DNA from: Palsa-295 sp963785585 | Lineage (GTDB): Bacteria > Acidobacteriota > Terriglobia > Acidiferrales > UBA7541 | Length of the DNA stretch: 64,000 nt | NCBI GenBank assembly: GCA_963785585.1 | Contig: CAWAVW010000002.1 | Coordinates: 124,001 to 188,000, forward strand | Direction: 5' to 3' | In this document: piece by piece, positions 1-9,260 of the stretch | Layout: each line of letters begins with the position of its first letter | How positions within the stretch are numbered: the stretch's first letter is position 1 | Position numbers and translations under genes: made by a program | Notes under the pieces: generated by a model | What the model was told of the DNA's origin: nothing | Databases searched by the model: none | What the model saw: only the letters and a program-made list of their open reading frames with translations

Positions 1-662
1 GGGTGGAGCTGTTGCTCGATGACGAGCCGTGGACGGAATTGGACGCCGATCTCGCTTCGAGCGACCCGTTGGAGTTTACGGATACGAAGCCGTACGCACA
101 GCGGCTGAAGGACGCGCAGCACAAACTGGGAATGAAGGACGCGATCATCACCGCCGAGGGCCACATGAATGGCCGCCCGGTGATTTGCTGTTCGATGGAG
201 TTCAATTTCATCGGCGGTTCGATGGGAGCGGTTGTCGGCGAGAAAGTCGCCCGCGCCGCGGAACGCGCGGCGGAAAAACGGGAGCCGCTGGTTGTGGTTT
301 CCTGTTCGGGCGGCGCGCGCATGATGGAAGGCGCGGTGAGCTTGATGCAGCTTGCGAAAGTATCGGCCGCGCTGGGCCGCCTGGATGAAGCCAAAGTCCC
401 TTACATATCGATTTTGACCGATCCGACGACAGGCGGCGTTACGGCCAGCTACGCGATGCTGGGCGATTTGAATATCGCGGAGCCCGGAGCGTTGATCGGG
501 TTTGCCGGACCGCGCGTGATCGAGCAGACCATCCGCCAGAAGCTGCCCGAAGGATTTCAGACCGCGGAGTTTTTGTTGGAACACGGATTCCTGGACGCGG
601 TGGTTCCGCGAAAGGAATTGAAGGCCTACGTCTCGCAAGCATTCGACTTCTTTTTGAACTAG
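1..662 (+). CDS. accD: Acetyl-CoA carboxylase carboxyltransferase subunit beta, 5'-truncated by window edge
   Basis: Carboxyltransferase beta subunit of acetyl-CoA carboxylase, which with AccA moves the carboxyl group from biotin to acetyl-CoA to make malonyl-CoA for fatty acid synthesis in the cytoplasm. The visible 219 residues cover the crotonase-fold core: an FNFIGGSMGAVVGEK segment, the SGGARMMEG oxyanion loop, LTDPTTGGVTASYAMLGD and the highly conserved GFAGPRVIEQTIRQKLPEGF. The N-terminal zinc-ribbon part lies outside the window; the frame is open from base 3 leftward. The stop is one base before folC, the common accD-folC arrangement. Identity is near certain; only the start is missing. 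Confidence 0.96.
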   Translation, partial: VELLLDDEPWTELDADLASSDPLEFTDTKPYAQRLKDAQHKLGMKDAIITAEGHMNGRPVICCSMEFNFIGGSMGAVVGEKVARAAERAAEKREPLVVVSCSGGARMMEGAVSLMQLAKVSAALGRLDEAKVPYISILTDPTTGGVTASYAMLGDLNIAEPGALIGFAGPRVIEQTIRQKLPEGFQTAEFLLEHGFLDAVVPRKELKAYVSQAFDFFLN

Positions 663-663
663 C

Positions 664-2034
664 ATGCCGCCGGTGATTTCCTACGATCAGGCCCTTCACG
701 CGCTGTTTTCGTTGGGGCGGGAACTGGCGTCCCCTCAGCAAGCCCGCGTACAGAAGTTCGGCCTCGAAAACATCTCGATCCTGTCGGAGAGTCTCGGGAA
801 CCCGCATCGTGCCGCCCCGTGCGTTCACATCGCCGGAACAAACGGCAAAGGATCGACGGCAGCGATGCTCGACTCGATTCTGCGGGCGTCGGGGCTTCGC
901 ACCGGGCTCTACACGTCTCCGCACCTCGAAAGAATCAACGAACGCATTCGGATCGACGGTGTCGATATTTCGGACGAGGATTTTGCGGCCGCTTGGGACA
1001 AGGTTCACGGCGAAATCGAATTGCTAATGGCTTCGGGAAAGCTGAGCGCGCACCCGACATTTTTCGAGTGCATGACGGCGATGGCGTTCGTGGCATTTGC
1101 CGCGCATAAAGTCGAGTTTGCCGTGTACGAAGTGGGGCTGGGCGGGCGTTTGGATGCGACGAATATCGTTGAGCCGGAAGTGGCCGTGATCACACCGATT
1201 GATTTCGATCACGAGAATTTTCTGGGTCATTCGATCGCCGAGATTGCGGGGGAGAAGGCCGGGATCATCAAGCCAAATGCGTGGGTGGTCAGCGCATCTT
1301 CCCGTGCGAACAAGTCTGGCGAGGAAGCCGCGAACGTGATCGCCAAGCGGTGCGAAGCCAGGCGAGCGCAATTATTTGAAATCGACTCGCAGTGGAGAGT
1401 CGAGGACAGCACGCACGAGGAAGGTCTCTATCGCGCCAAAGCGATTTCCGCGCATTTTCACGCGGCGTTGCAATTGGCGCCGTCTTTACCAGGACGATTC
1501 CAGATTCGAAATGCGCTGGCAGCGGCCACAGCCGCACGTCTATTGGCCGAGCGCGGCTTTTCGGTCGATACCGAATCCATCGAGAAGGGAGTGGCAACGG
1601 CCCGTTGGCCGGGACGCCTGGAGCGACTTTCGTCAAACCCCGGAGTTTATCTGGACGGAACACACAATCCAGCGGGGGCGCGCGAATTAGCCAGATTCTG
1701 GCAAGAAAATTTTGCCGGGCGGCGAATCATTCTGGTGTACGGCGCGATGCGCGACAAAGCCGTGGACGAAATAGCGGGCCAACTGTTTCCGCTCGCCCGG
1801 ACCGTGATCCTGACGGAGCCTCGACAACCGCGTGCGATTTCGTCGCCGCTGCTGGCCGAGATGACGGCACACCACGCGACGGAATCGATAGTGATCAGGA
1901 ACCCGGAGGAAGCGCTCGAGCGGGCGATCGCACTGGCAAATGCGGATTCCGAGGATCGAGGAGCCGTGTTCGCGACCGGCTCGCTCTATCTGGTGGGCGA
2001 CCTTCGTGGATATTGGTCGCGCCGCAACCGATAA
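664..2034 (+). CDS. folC: Bifunctional folylpolyglutamate synthase / dihydrofolate synthase
   Basis: Mur-ligase family enzyme that adds glutamate to dihydropteroate and to reduced folates, using ATP. The 456-residue protein has the P-loop GTNGKGS at residues 58-64, then a TSPHL segment and ERIRIDG, the VYEVGLGGRLDATN motif and DFDHENFLG. The C-terminal domain opens around LDGTHNPAGA. The ATG lies one base after the accD stop, so it is probably read from the same transcript and coupled. Length and motif order match intact FolC proteins. Confidence 0.95.
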   Translation: MPPVISYDQALHALFSLGRELASPQQARVQKFGLENISILSESLGNPHRAAPCVHIAGTNGKGSTAAMLDSILRASGLRTGLYTSPHLERINERIRIDGVDISDEDFAAAWDKVHGEIELLMASGKLSAHPTFFECMTAMAFVAFAAHKVEFAVYEVGLGGRLDATNIVEPEVAVITPIDFDHENFLGHSIAEIAGEKAGIIKPNAWVVSASSRANKSGEEAANVIAKRCEARRAQLFEIDSQWRVEDSTHEEGLYRAKAISAHFHAALQLAPSLPGRFQIRNALAAATAARLLAERGFSVDTESIEKGVATARWPGRLERLSSNPGVYLDGTHNPAGARELARFWQENFAGRRIILVYGAMRDKAVDEIAGQLFPLARTVILTEPRQPRAISSPLLAEMTAHHATESIVIRNPEEALERAIALANADSEDRGAVFATGSLYLVGDLRGYWSRRNR

Positions 2035-2093
2035 TCGCGCTCCGGGTGGCGGCATTGCCGCAGGCAGCGTCGCGATGGTAGGATAACCAAACC

Positions 2094-2846
2094 ATGAGTG
2101 CTGACCAAGCTTCCCGTCCGCGCATCGGCGTCCCGTATCGCACACGAAAAGAAGAACTTAAGCATCAGCGAGAGAGCTACGACAAGTACCTTGGTGCGAT
2201 TTGTATTGCCGGCGGCATTCCGGTGGAAATCAGCCTCGGTTGGTCGCCGGAGGTTCTGGAAACGACGGCGCGGGGTGTCGATGGGTTCATTCTTTCCGGC
2301 AGTCCGGCGGACGTGGAGCCCACTCTTTTTCATGCACCAAGGCACGAAAAAGCTGCTGAAGCGGACGCCGATCGAGAGCGGACGGATTTCGCGCTGCTGG
2401 CTCACGCATTCGCGCAACAGAAACCGGTGCTCGCTATCTGTTACGGGATTCAAAGCCTGAATGTTTATCTGGGCGGGTCGCTCGTGCAGGACATTCCGAG
2501 CGAAATTGCGACCGGTATTCAGCACGCATGGCCCAAACATGACGGTCCGGAGCCTCATCACCCGGCGAAGCTGGAGGCGGATTCGCGGCTCGCGCAGCTT
2601 GCGGGCTCGAGCGAAGTGAACGTCAACAGCTCGCACCACCAGTCAATCCTCGAGGCCGGGAAGAATCTGCGCGTGGTGGCACATGCGCCCGATGGCGTGA
2701 TTGAAGCTGTCGAATGGACGGGTGACGACAACTGGGTCACCGGCGTGCAGTGGCATCCCGAGCGGATGATCTATCAGGATCCCCTGGCACAGGCGCTCTT
2801 TCGGCAGTTCATCGGCGTCGCGCGGAAAGCAACCGTTCACTCGTAG
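2094..2846 (+). CDS. Gamma-glutamyl-gamma-aminobutyrate hydrolase family protein (peptidase C26, PuuD-like)
   Basis: Class-I glutamine amidotransferase-like hydrolase of 250 residues. The nucleophile elbow is AICYGIQSLN with Cys116; the usual downstream VQWHPE motif supplies His221 and Glu223, completing the triad. GFILSGS (64-70) is the conserved strand-loop before the nucleophile. Family members cleave gamma-glutamyl bonds, for example gamma-Glu-GABA in putrescine breakdown. No putrescine genes are adjacent, so the substrate is unknown. It has its own spacing (59 bases after folC) and a TAGGAT-type ribosome site before the ATG. Confidence 0.88.
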   Translation: MSADQASRPRIGVPYRTRKEELKHQRESYDKYLGAICIAGGIPVEISLGWSPEVLETTARGVDGFILSGSPADVEPTLFHAPRHEKAAEADADRERTDFALLAHAFAQQKPVLAICYGIQSLNVYLGGSLVQDIPSEIATGIQHAWPKHDGPEPHHPAKLEADSRLAQLAGSSEVNVNSSHHQSILEAGKNLRVVAHAPDGVIEAVEWTGDDNWVTGVQWHPERMIYQDPLAQALFRQFIGVARKATVHS

Positions 2847-2961
2847 CGGAAGAGGGGATGTGAAATGCGCAAGCGCGTTTTGCGCCCGGTACAGGTCTGT
2901 TTTTCGATTTCCGGCTTGGCTGACAATTCCAAATGAAGTGTTTAATCATCCTGGGGGACAC

Positions 2962-3726
2962 ATGATTTCGCTGGCAGGCAAGGCTGCAATCGTGACCGGT
3001 GGATCGCGCGGCATTGGAGCCGCCACGGTCAAGCTATTCGCACAGGCAGGCGCGGACGTCGTATTTAACTATCACAAAAGTAAAGAAGCGGCCGCCCAGG
3101 TAGAGCAGGAGGCGCGCAAACATGGAACCCGCATCGAGTCCCTCAAGGCGGATTTGAGCAAAATGCCGGACGCGAAACACCTGGTTGAGTTCGCACGCGA
3201 GCGACTGGGGCGGATCGACATTCTGGTGGCCAACGCGGGAGTGTGGAACGAGCAAGATACTCCCATCGGAAAGATGACCGAAAAAGAATGGGACGACATG
3301 ATGCGGATCAACGTGAAGAGCGTGTACTCGGTAATTCATTTTACGGTGCCGCATATGATCGCGCAGAAGTCAGGACGAATTGTCGCCATCAGCTCCACGG
3401 CCGGTCAGCGCGGCGAAGCGTTTCACACCCACTACGGGGCTTCGAAGGGCGCAATCATCAGCCTGGTGAAGGGATTGGCGAGCGAGCTCGGGCCTCAGAA
3501 CATCATCGTCAATTGCGTGGCGCCGGGATGGGTCGATACGGACATGTCCGCGTCGGTGCTGCGAACAAAGCAGGGCTTGAAGTCGGCGCTCGTGCCGATT
3601 CCGCTGAAGCGCGTGGGGACCGCGGAAGAGATTGCCGGCCCCATTCTGTTTGCGGCTTCGGACCTGGCAACCTTTATCACCGGTGAAGTAATCAACGTAA
3701 ACGGAGGCTCGGTACTCTGCGGATGA
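2962..3726 (+). CDS. SDR family oxidoreductase, 3-oxoacyl-ACP reductase-like (FabG-like)
   Basis: Classical short-chain dehydrogenase of 254 residues. The nucleotide-binding TGGSRGIG is at 12-19, NAG at 91-93, catalytic Ser144/145, Tyr158 and Lys162 (YGASK), then the PGWVDTDM and FITGEVINVNGG segments. The ATG at 2962 is preferred over an in-frame start about 100 bases upstream because the Rossmann strand begins six residues in and a purine-rich stretch precedes it. FabG-type enzymes reduce 3-oxoacyl substrates with NADPH, but the many paralogues make the exact substrate uncertain. Its stop overlaps the next start (ATGA). Confidence 0.87.
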   Translation: MISLAGKAAIVTGGSRGIGAATVKLFAQAGADVVFNYHKSKEAAAQVEQEARKHGTRIESLKADLSKMPDAKHLVEFARERLGRIDILVANAGVWNEQDTPIGKMTEKEWDDMMRINVKSVYSVIHFTVPHMIAQKSGRIVAISSTAGQRGEAFHTHYGASKGAIISLVKGLASELGPQNIIVNCVAPGWVDTDMSASVLRTKQGLKSALVPIPLKRVGTAEEIAGPILFAASDLATFITGEVINVNGGSVLCG

Positions 3727-4589
3727 ACGCTCGCCCTGTTTTGCTGGCTCTTGCTCTCTGCGTTGGATCGTGCGCGATCAGTCCGCGCGCGCTTTGCCAG
3801 GATGCCAATCAGACGCAGGATCAACAGATTCTGCTGCCGGCGGAGAGTTCGGCGAAAGCCAAAGCGTTGCTCGATCAGGCGATTCAGGGCCTGGGCGGCG
3901 CGGCGTATTTGAACGTGCACGATATTACGTGTTCGGGACGCATCAGCAATTTCGGCCATTCGGGTGACCTGAATGGATTCGGGAAATTTATCGATTTCGC
4001 AATTCCTCCTTTCAAGGATCGCCAGGAAAATCTGCCGAAGCGAAACATCATCAGCGTTTTTGATAAAGACAAGGGATGGACCCTGGATCGCGGCGGCGTT
4101 TCCGAGGCTTCGATCACCGACTTATCGACGTTTGAGGAAGACACCAAGAAAGACATCGATAATCTGCTTCGCCATCGAATTCACGAACCCGGAATGATTT
4201 TCCGCTACGGCGGAATCGACATCGTGGATTATATCGAGGCCGATTGGGTGGAGATCGTGGATAGCGATAACCGGACTTTCCGGATTGCGATTGCCCGGAA
4301 CACGCACCTGCCGATTCGAAAGGTTGTGGATACTCGCGATGCGAATACCCGCCAACGCAGCGAGGAAATTGAATACTACTCGAACTACCACCCGATCGAC
4401 GGCGTACAGACCCCGTTTCAGATCACGCGCGACCGCAACGGCATCAAGATCTATCAAGTCTTCTTCGACAAGATTGAATTCAACACCGGCCTTACGGATT
4501 CGTTGTTCACAAAGGAATCGCTGGACGAGCGTTGGCTGAAAGTGGCGCCAAAGAAAAAGAAAGGCGATAAAGATAAGGACAAGGACTAG
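3723..4589 (+). CDS. Secreted protein, outer-membrane lipoprotein-sorting-like fold, hypothetical
   Basis: 288 residues with an N-terminal signal peptide (hydrophobic core LLALALCVGSCA, cleavage probably near ALCQ). The mature part opens with ALLDQAIQGLGGAAYLNVHDIT, a pattern I know from periplasmic LolA/MucB-like proteins of acidobacteria, followed by beta-rich sequence with many aromatic residues. It ends in a Lys/Asp-rich tail (KKKKGDKDKDKD). It is translationally coupled to the SDR gene by an ATGA overlap. The fold assignment is an inference; function is unknown. Confidence 0.7.
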   Translation: MNARPVLLALALCVGSCAISPRALCQDANQTQDQQILLPAESSAKAKALLDQAIQGLGGAAYLNVHDITCSGRISNFGHSGDLNGFGKFIDFAIPPFKDRQENLPKRNIISVFDKDKGWTLDRGGVSEASITDLSTFEEDTKKDIDNLLRHRIHEPGMIFRYGGIDIVDYIEADWVEIVDSDNRTFRIAIARNTHLPIRKVVDTRDANTRQRSEEIEYYSNYHPIDGVQTPFQITRDRNGIKIYQVFFDKIEFNTGLTDSLFTKESLDERWLKVAPKKKKGDKDKDKD

Positions 4590-4681
4590 CCCGGACCGCC
4601 CGCTCGGCCCTTCTTTTCGCCGGCCTTACCCTCGAAAATCCTCGAAAGTGTCTCCGAGTGGCCCATCGCTTACGCGCGGGG

Positions 4682-4687
4682 TATAAT
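4682..4687 (+). promoter_or_regulatory. Perfect TATAAT -10 hexamer at the hslV start
   Basis: TATAAT lies seven bases before the ATG at 4694. A transcript from it would start close to 4694, giving a leaderless message or use of the second ATG at 4721. The -35 region at the usual spacing (4659-4664) matches the consensus poorly. Confidence 0.5.
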
Positions 4688-4693
4688 CGAAAG

Positions 4694-5245
4694 ATGGCAA
4701 ACACCCAAAATAGCGGGCAGATGCACGGTACTACGGTGCTCTGCGTGCGCAAGGACAACAAAGTGGTGCTCGCTGCCGACGGCCAAATCACCATGGGCGA
4801 CGGCGTAGTGAAGCACAGCGCCAAAAAGACGCGCCGTTTGTACAACGACAAGATCGTGGCTGGATTCGCGGGAAGCACGGCGGATGCGCTGTCGCTGTTT
4901 GCGCGATTCGAAGGAAAGCTGCAGGAGTTTCACGGGAATCTGGCGCGAGCCGCTGTGGAGCTGGCCAAGGAATGGCGTACGGACCGTTCCTTGCGGCATC
5001 TGGATGCTTTGCTGATCGTTGCGGACGCGAAGGGAACGTACTTGCTTTCCGGAAACGGAGACGTGATCGAGCCGGATGACGGAATCTGTGCGATTGGTTC
5101 GGGCGGCCCGTATGCTCTTTCCGCGGCGCGAGCGCTTTCGAAGTTCACGAAATTGAGCGCGAAGGAAATCGCGCAGGAAGCGATGCGCATCGCCAGCGAA
5201 ATCTGCATTTACACCAACGCTAATTTCAGCGTTGAAGAGTTATGA
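4694..5245 (+). CDS. hslV: ATP-dependent protease proteolytic subunit HslV (ClpQ)
   Basis: N-terminal-threonine peptidase that forms the double-hexamer core of HslUV and degrades proteins unfolded by HslU. GTTVLCVRK places the catalytic Thr at residue 13, so 12 residues would be removed. LAADGQITMGD and the C-terminal ICIYTNANFSVEEL are typical of the family. An alternative ATG at 4721 gives only three propeptide residues and fits better with the -10 box at 4682-4687. The stop overlaps hslU by ATGA, the standard hslVU operon. Confidence 0.95.
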   Translation: MANTQNSGQMHGTTVLCVRKDNKVVLAADGQITMGDGVVKHSAKKTRRLYNDKIVAGFAGSTADALSLFARFEGKLQEFHGNLARAAVELAKEWRTDRSLRHLDALLIVADAKGTYLLSGNGDVIEPDDGICAIGSGGPYALSAARALSKFTKLSAKEIAQEAMRIASEICIYTNANFSVEEL

Positions 5246-6672
5246 CCGAAAAATCGGAGAAAGATATGGTGATTTACCTATCGGGCGAAGCGCAGCCTGC
5301 CGAACCGGAACCTCTTCCGTCGTTCGACGAGCTCACCCCCCGCGAAATCGTCTTGGAGCTCGATAAATACATCGTCGGGCAAAACTCCGCGAAGAAAGCC
5401 GTGGCGATTGCATTGCGCAACCGCGTTCGCCGGCAGAAACTGCCGCCGGAAGTTGCCGAAGATATTTTGCCGAAGAACATTTTGATGATTGGTCCCACGG
5501 GCGTGGGCAAGACGGAAATCGCGCGGCGGCTTGCCCGGTTGGCCGGGTGCCCGTTCGTGAAGGTCGAAGCGTCAAAATACACCGAAGTCGGATATGTGGG
5601 ACGCGACGTGGAATCGATGGTCCGCGATCTGGTGGAGACGGCGATCGACATGGTGCGCGAAGAAAAACTGGATGAGGTAGCGGAGCGCGCCGAGCAATCG
5701 GCCGAAGAGCGATTGCTGGAATTGTTGTTGCCCTCGTCGGCGCCACCGGCGGACAACACGGCCAGTTCCGAAGTGCAGCGCCGCGAACAAGCGGCTCGCA
5801 CGCGCGAAAAGCTGCGCGCCCAGCTTCGCGAAGGAAAGCTCGACCAGCGAATGGTGGAAGTGGAGGTGCGCGAACGGTCGATGCCTTCGTTCGAGATTAT
5901 TTCGAACCAGGGCGTGGATGAGATGGACATCAACGTGAAGGACATGCTCTCCGGCATGTTTGGCCAGCAGAAGAAAAAGCGCAAGATGACCGTGGCCGAA
6001 GCGTTTGACTATCTGATTCAGGAAGAGGAAACGCGCTTGATCGACATGGATCAGGTGACGCGCATTGCGGTCGATCGCGTGGAGCAGATGGGAATTATCT
6101 TCGTCGATGAGATCGACAAAATTGCAGGCCGCGAGGGCGGCCACGGGCCGGATGTATCGCGCGAAGGCGTGCAGCGGGATATTTTGCCGATCGTCGAGGG
6201 GACGACGGTGAACACCCGGTACGGAATGGTCCGCACGGATCATATTTTATTTATTGCCGCGGGCGCGTTTCACACCACGAAACCGTCGGATTTGATCCCG
6301 GAACTGCAAGGGCGCTTTCCGATTCGCGTGGAGCTCAGCTCGCTGACCGAGGCCGATTTCATTCGCATCCTCACCGAGCCGAAAAACGCGCTCATCAAAC
6401 AGTACATCGCGCTGCTGGATACCGAACCGTTCAAACTGACGTTCACCGAGGATGCGGTTGCGACGATCGCCCGCTTTGCCGCGAAGGTGAACGAGCACAC
6501 CGAGAATATCGGCGCCCGTCGGCTTCATACAATTCTCGAAAAAGTTCTGGAGGAAATTTCCTTCGAAGCTCCGGAGATGAAGAAGAAATCTTTCAAGGTG
6601 GATTCCGCGTACGTGCAGAAGCAGCTCGCGAATATCGTGAAGGATCAGGACCTCAGCCGCTACATCCTGTAA
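5242..6672 (+). CDS. hslU: ATP-dependent protease ATPase subunit HslU (ClpY)
   Basis: AAA+ unfoldase that feeds substrates into HslV. In 476 residues it shows the P-loop IGPTGVGKT (83-91), the pore loop GYVG (117-120), a charged I-domain (about 125-265), Walker B IIFVDE (285-290), the sensor segment GRFPIRVEL, GARRLHT, and a C-terminus ending LSRYIL, the tail that inserts into HslV. The I-domain contains a low-complexity SSAPPADNTASS insertion. It is coupled to hslV and followed after two bases by the FnIII lipoprotein gene. Confidence 0.97.
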   Translation: MTEKSEKDMVIYLSGEAQPAEPEPLPSFDELTPREIVLELDKYIVGQNSAKKAVAIALRNRVRRQKLPPEVAEDILPKNILMIGPTGVGKTEIARRLARLAGCPFVKVEASKYTEVGYVGRDVESMVRDLVETAIDMVREEKLDEVAERAEQSAEERLLELLLPSSAPPADNTASSEVQRREQAARTREKLRAQLREGKLDQRMVEVEVRERSMPSFEIISNQGVDEMDINVKDMLSGMFGQQKKKRKMTVAEAFDYLIQEEETRLIDMDQVTRIAVDRVEQMGIIFVDEIDKIAGREGGHGPDVSREGVQRDILPIVEGTTVNTRYGMVRTDHILFIAAGAFHTTKPSDLIPELQGRFPIRVELSSLTEADFIRILTEPKNALIKQYIALLDTEPFKLTFTEDAVATIARFAAKVNEHTENIGARRLHTILEKVLEEISFEAPEMKKKSFKVDSAYVQKQLANIVKDQDLSRYIL

Positions 6673-6674
6673 AG

Positions 6675-7877
6675 ATGGCCACCCGACGACCTTTGGACTG
6701 GCCGCGCTCCCTCGGTTTGATGATTGGGTTGGCGATTTCTTGTTCCCTCGTCGTGTGTTTCGCCGGTTGTGCATCGCCCGGTGAGCCAAGCGAACGTCGC
6801 GCGCCGGTTCCAACGGCAATCACCGATCTGGCTGCGGTTCAGCAGGGGAATGATGTGATTCTGACGTTTACGTTGCCGAATCAGACGGTTGACAAACGTC
6901 CCCTGAAGAAAACTCCGACTGTAGAGATTTACCGGTCGATGGGACCGGCCCCGGCGGCAGCGGGCTCAAACTCGAATGGCAGCGCCGCCACGACCCATAC
7001 GGCAGCTGTACCGTTGGATCTCTCGTTACTCGCAACACTGCCGCCAACGACTGTGGAGCAGATGACGCAGAAAGGCCGCATCCGATTTGCGGACGCGCTT
7101 ACCGGGCAGGATTTTCCCGCCGCCGGGCGTACGTTCGCATCGTATAGCGTGCGGACACGGGAATCCGAGAAAAAGTCGTCGGCCGATTCGAATTTGGTTG
7201 AGGTTGCAATCGCGCCTGCATACCTCGCGATTCAAGACGCGAAGGCCGAAACCACGCCGGATGGCGTGGCGATTTCCTGGACGGCGCCTCTGCAGACCGT
7301 TACGGGCTCCAAACCAGCGATTGAAAGCTATCGCGTATATCGCGCGGCAGCATCCGCCGGCGATGGCGGCAAGGATTCGAAACCGAAAGGGACGTTGCAG
7401 CCAATCGGAGATTCGCCGGATACGAAGTTCGTCGATACACAATTCGAGTTTGGGACTTCCTACGTATACTCCGTGCGAACAGTGATCAAGAGTGAAGGAA
7501 AGGAAATCGAGTCGTCGGATTCAAATCTCGCGACGGTCACGCCACGCGACACGTTCCCTCCGTCCGCCCCGCAAGGATTGGTTGTCACCTTCATACGGGC
7601 CCAAACCGGCGATACTCCGTCGGCTTCGAGCCCGGCATACGTGGAACTATCGTGGGCGATCGCGCCGGAGAACGACGTTGCCGGCTACAACATTTACAGA
7701 AGCGACTCCGAAGGCGCACGGGGGGAACGGCTGAACGCTGAATTGTTGCCAACGCCCACGTTTCGCGATATGACTAGCGCACCGAATCATGTTTACTTCT
7801 ACACCGTCACCGCCGTGGACCGCGCCGGCAACGAAAGCGCGGCGAGCGCTCCGGCACGAGGAAGCACGGCCCAATGA
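6675..7877 (+). CDS. Lipoprotein with fibronectin type III-like domains
   Basis: 400 residues with a lipoprotein signal peptide; the lipobox FAGC puts the lipidated cysteine at 32. Three beta-sandwich modules follow at about 47-180, 184-289 and 297-395. The last two carry FnIII hallmarks: SYRVYR and YNIYRSD strands, SYVYSVRTV and YFYTVTAVDRAGNES. Ala/Ser/Gly-rich linkers separate them. It probably acts as an anchored surface or periplasmic adhesin-like protein; no catalytic motif is seen. It starts two bases after hslU and overlaps the next gene by ATGA. Confidence 0.8.
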   Translation: MATRRPLDWPRSLGLMIGLAISCSLVVCFAGCASPGEPSERRAPVPTAITDLAAVQQGNDVILTFTLPNQTVDKRPLKKTPTVEIYRSMGPAPAAAGSNSNGSAATTHTAAVPLDLSLLATLPPTTVEQMTQKGRIRFADALTGQDFPAAGRTFASYSVRTRESEKKSSADSNLVEVAIAPAYLAIQDAKAETTPDGVAISWTAPLQTVTGSKPAIESYRVYRAAASAGDGGKDSKPKGTLQPIGDSPDTKFVDTQFEFGTSYVYSVRTVIKSEGKEIESSDSNLATVTPRDTFPPSAPQGLVVTFIRAQTGDTPSASSPAYVELSWAIAPENDVAGYNIYRSDSEGARGERLNAELLPTPTFRDMTSAPNHVYFYTVTAVDRAGNESAASAPARGSTAQ

Positions 7878-8401
7878 GCGTTTCCGGCCCGCCAACGCCA
7901 ATGATTGACTCGATGCCCAACACGCCCGCGGCGGCAGCTGTTCGCGCGATGTCGCCTGCGTTGCCCACTCGAGCGGCGTTCAAGACAGGCCTCGTGACGG
8001 GAGCTTTGTTGAGCGCGACGATGGCCGGATCGTTGTTTGCCGCCAATCGAATTCCGGTGCTCGAAGCTCATGCGCTCGAACGCAACATCGCGTGTTGCGG
8101 ATTGTTCGTGATCTTCATGCTGATTCCGGTCTTCCGGTTCTTGAACCGCCCGCTGCAGCTTTTCGGCTCGGCCATGCTGGCGTGGGGCATTTTCGTGATG
8201 AGTTATGATCTGGCGGGGATGTATTTCACGAGTCTATTCCAGGTTTTGCGAACGCCGCTGAACGCGTTTCTCGAGGGCGCGGTGGTATACGGTGTTGTGG
8301 CGGTCGGAGTGTGGGTGGCGATGATGATTTTGCACTCCCGCCATCACCCCATTGCACCACGCCGCAGGCGTTCCGATTTTTTCCACGACAACCGCCCATG
8401 A
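7874..8401 (+). CDS. Hypothetical four-helix membrane protein
   Basis: 175 residues: a Pro/Ala-rich cytosolic N-terminus, then hydrophobic helices at about 40-57, 73-90, 95-116 and 133-153, and a short basic tail (RRRR). No family motif is recognised. Both ends overlap neighbours by ATGA, so it is translated as part of the lipoprotein - membrane protein - FAH gene string. Possibly a small inner-membrane partner of the upstream lipoprotein, but this rests on position alone. Confidence 0.65.
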   Translation: MSVSGPPTPMIDSMPNTPAAAAVRAMSPALPTRAAFKTGLVTGALLSATMAGSLFAANRIPVLEAHALERNIACCGLFVIFMLIPVFRFLNRPLQLFGSAMLAWGIFVMSYDLAGMYFTSLFQVLRTPLNAFLEGAVVYGVVAVGVWVAMMILHSRHHPIAPRRRRSDFFHDNRP

Positions 8402-9210
8402 AGCTCTGCCGGTTTCAGGTCCCCGAATTCGATGCGAAAAGCCTGACGTTAAACGCCACGGAGAAACGTCCGGCGCCGCGCAGCGGTATTGTCCAAAACG
8501 GAAAAGTGATTGAATTGCGCGGCGATTTGCTGAATCCGCTCGAGCGTACCGGCAAATCGTACGAGCTCGAGGCCGTGCAGTTCGTGGCTCCTTGCGTTCC
8601 GTCCAAGATTGTTTGCGTGGGCCGCAACTATCTGGACCATGCGAAAGAACTCGGAAACGAAGCTCCCAAAGTCCCGTTGATTTTCCTGAAGCCGCCGTCG
8701 TCGGTGATTTCTCCCGAGGAGCCGATCGTACTGCCGGCGGCTTCGCAGCGCGTCGATTTCGAAGGTGAACTCGCCGTGGTGATCGGGCGACGCTGTTCGC
8801 ACCTCGAAAGAGACGAAAAAGTCAGCGACTACGTTCTGGGATATACGTGCTTGAACGATGTTACCGCTCGGGACCTGCAGAAAGCGGATGTGCAGTTCAC
8901 GCGAGGAAAGGGCTTTGACACGTTTTGTCCGTTTGGCCCGGTGATCGAAACGCAGCTCGACCCGGCAGGAGTGACGGTCGAGACGTTCGTAAATGGCGTC
9001 AGGAAACAATCGGGACACACGTCGGAAATGATGTTTTCCGTTGATGTTATAATTCGGTTCATTGCGGACGTAATGACGCTGGAACCTGGCGACGTGATTG
9101 CAACGGGTACTCCGGCGGGAGTGGGTCCGCTGGTTGCCGGTGACGTCGTGGAAGTGAGCGTGGGCGGTGTTGGTACGCTGCGAAATCCCGTGATGGCGTC
9201 GTCCGAATAG
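8398..9210 (+). CDS. Fumarylacetoacetate hydrolase family protein
   Basis: 270-residue FAH-superfamily enzyme, which cleaves or isomerises C-C bonds of 2,4-dioxo acids with a divalent metal. Visible motifs are CVGRNYLDHAKELGN, the metal ligands in FEGELAVVIG (Glu122, Glu124) and Asp154 in CLNDVTARD, then KGFDTFCPFGPVI and the C-terminal TGTPAGVGPL. The ATG at 8398 overlaps the upstream stop. Relatives act in homoprotocatechuate breakdown (HpaG-like) or as acylpyruvases; the substrate here is unknown. Confidence 0.9.
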   Translation: MKLCRFQVPEFDAKSLTLNATEKRPAPRSGIVQNGKVIELRGDLLNPLERTGKSYELEAVQFVAPCVPSKIVCVGRNYLDHAKELGNEAPKVPLIFLKPPSSVISPEEPIVLPAASQRVDFEGELAVVIGRRCSHLERDEKVSDYVLGYTCLNDVTARDLQKADVQFTRGKGFDTFCPFGPVIETQLDPAGVTVETFVNGVRKQSGHTSEMMFSVDVIIRFIADVMTLEPGDVIATGTPAGVGPLVAGDVVEVSVGGVGTLRNPVMASSE

Positions 9211-9260
9211 ACGACGGTGGCGGCGCAATCAGCGTTGATGCAAAAGATGAAAGGCAGGCG

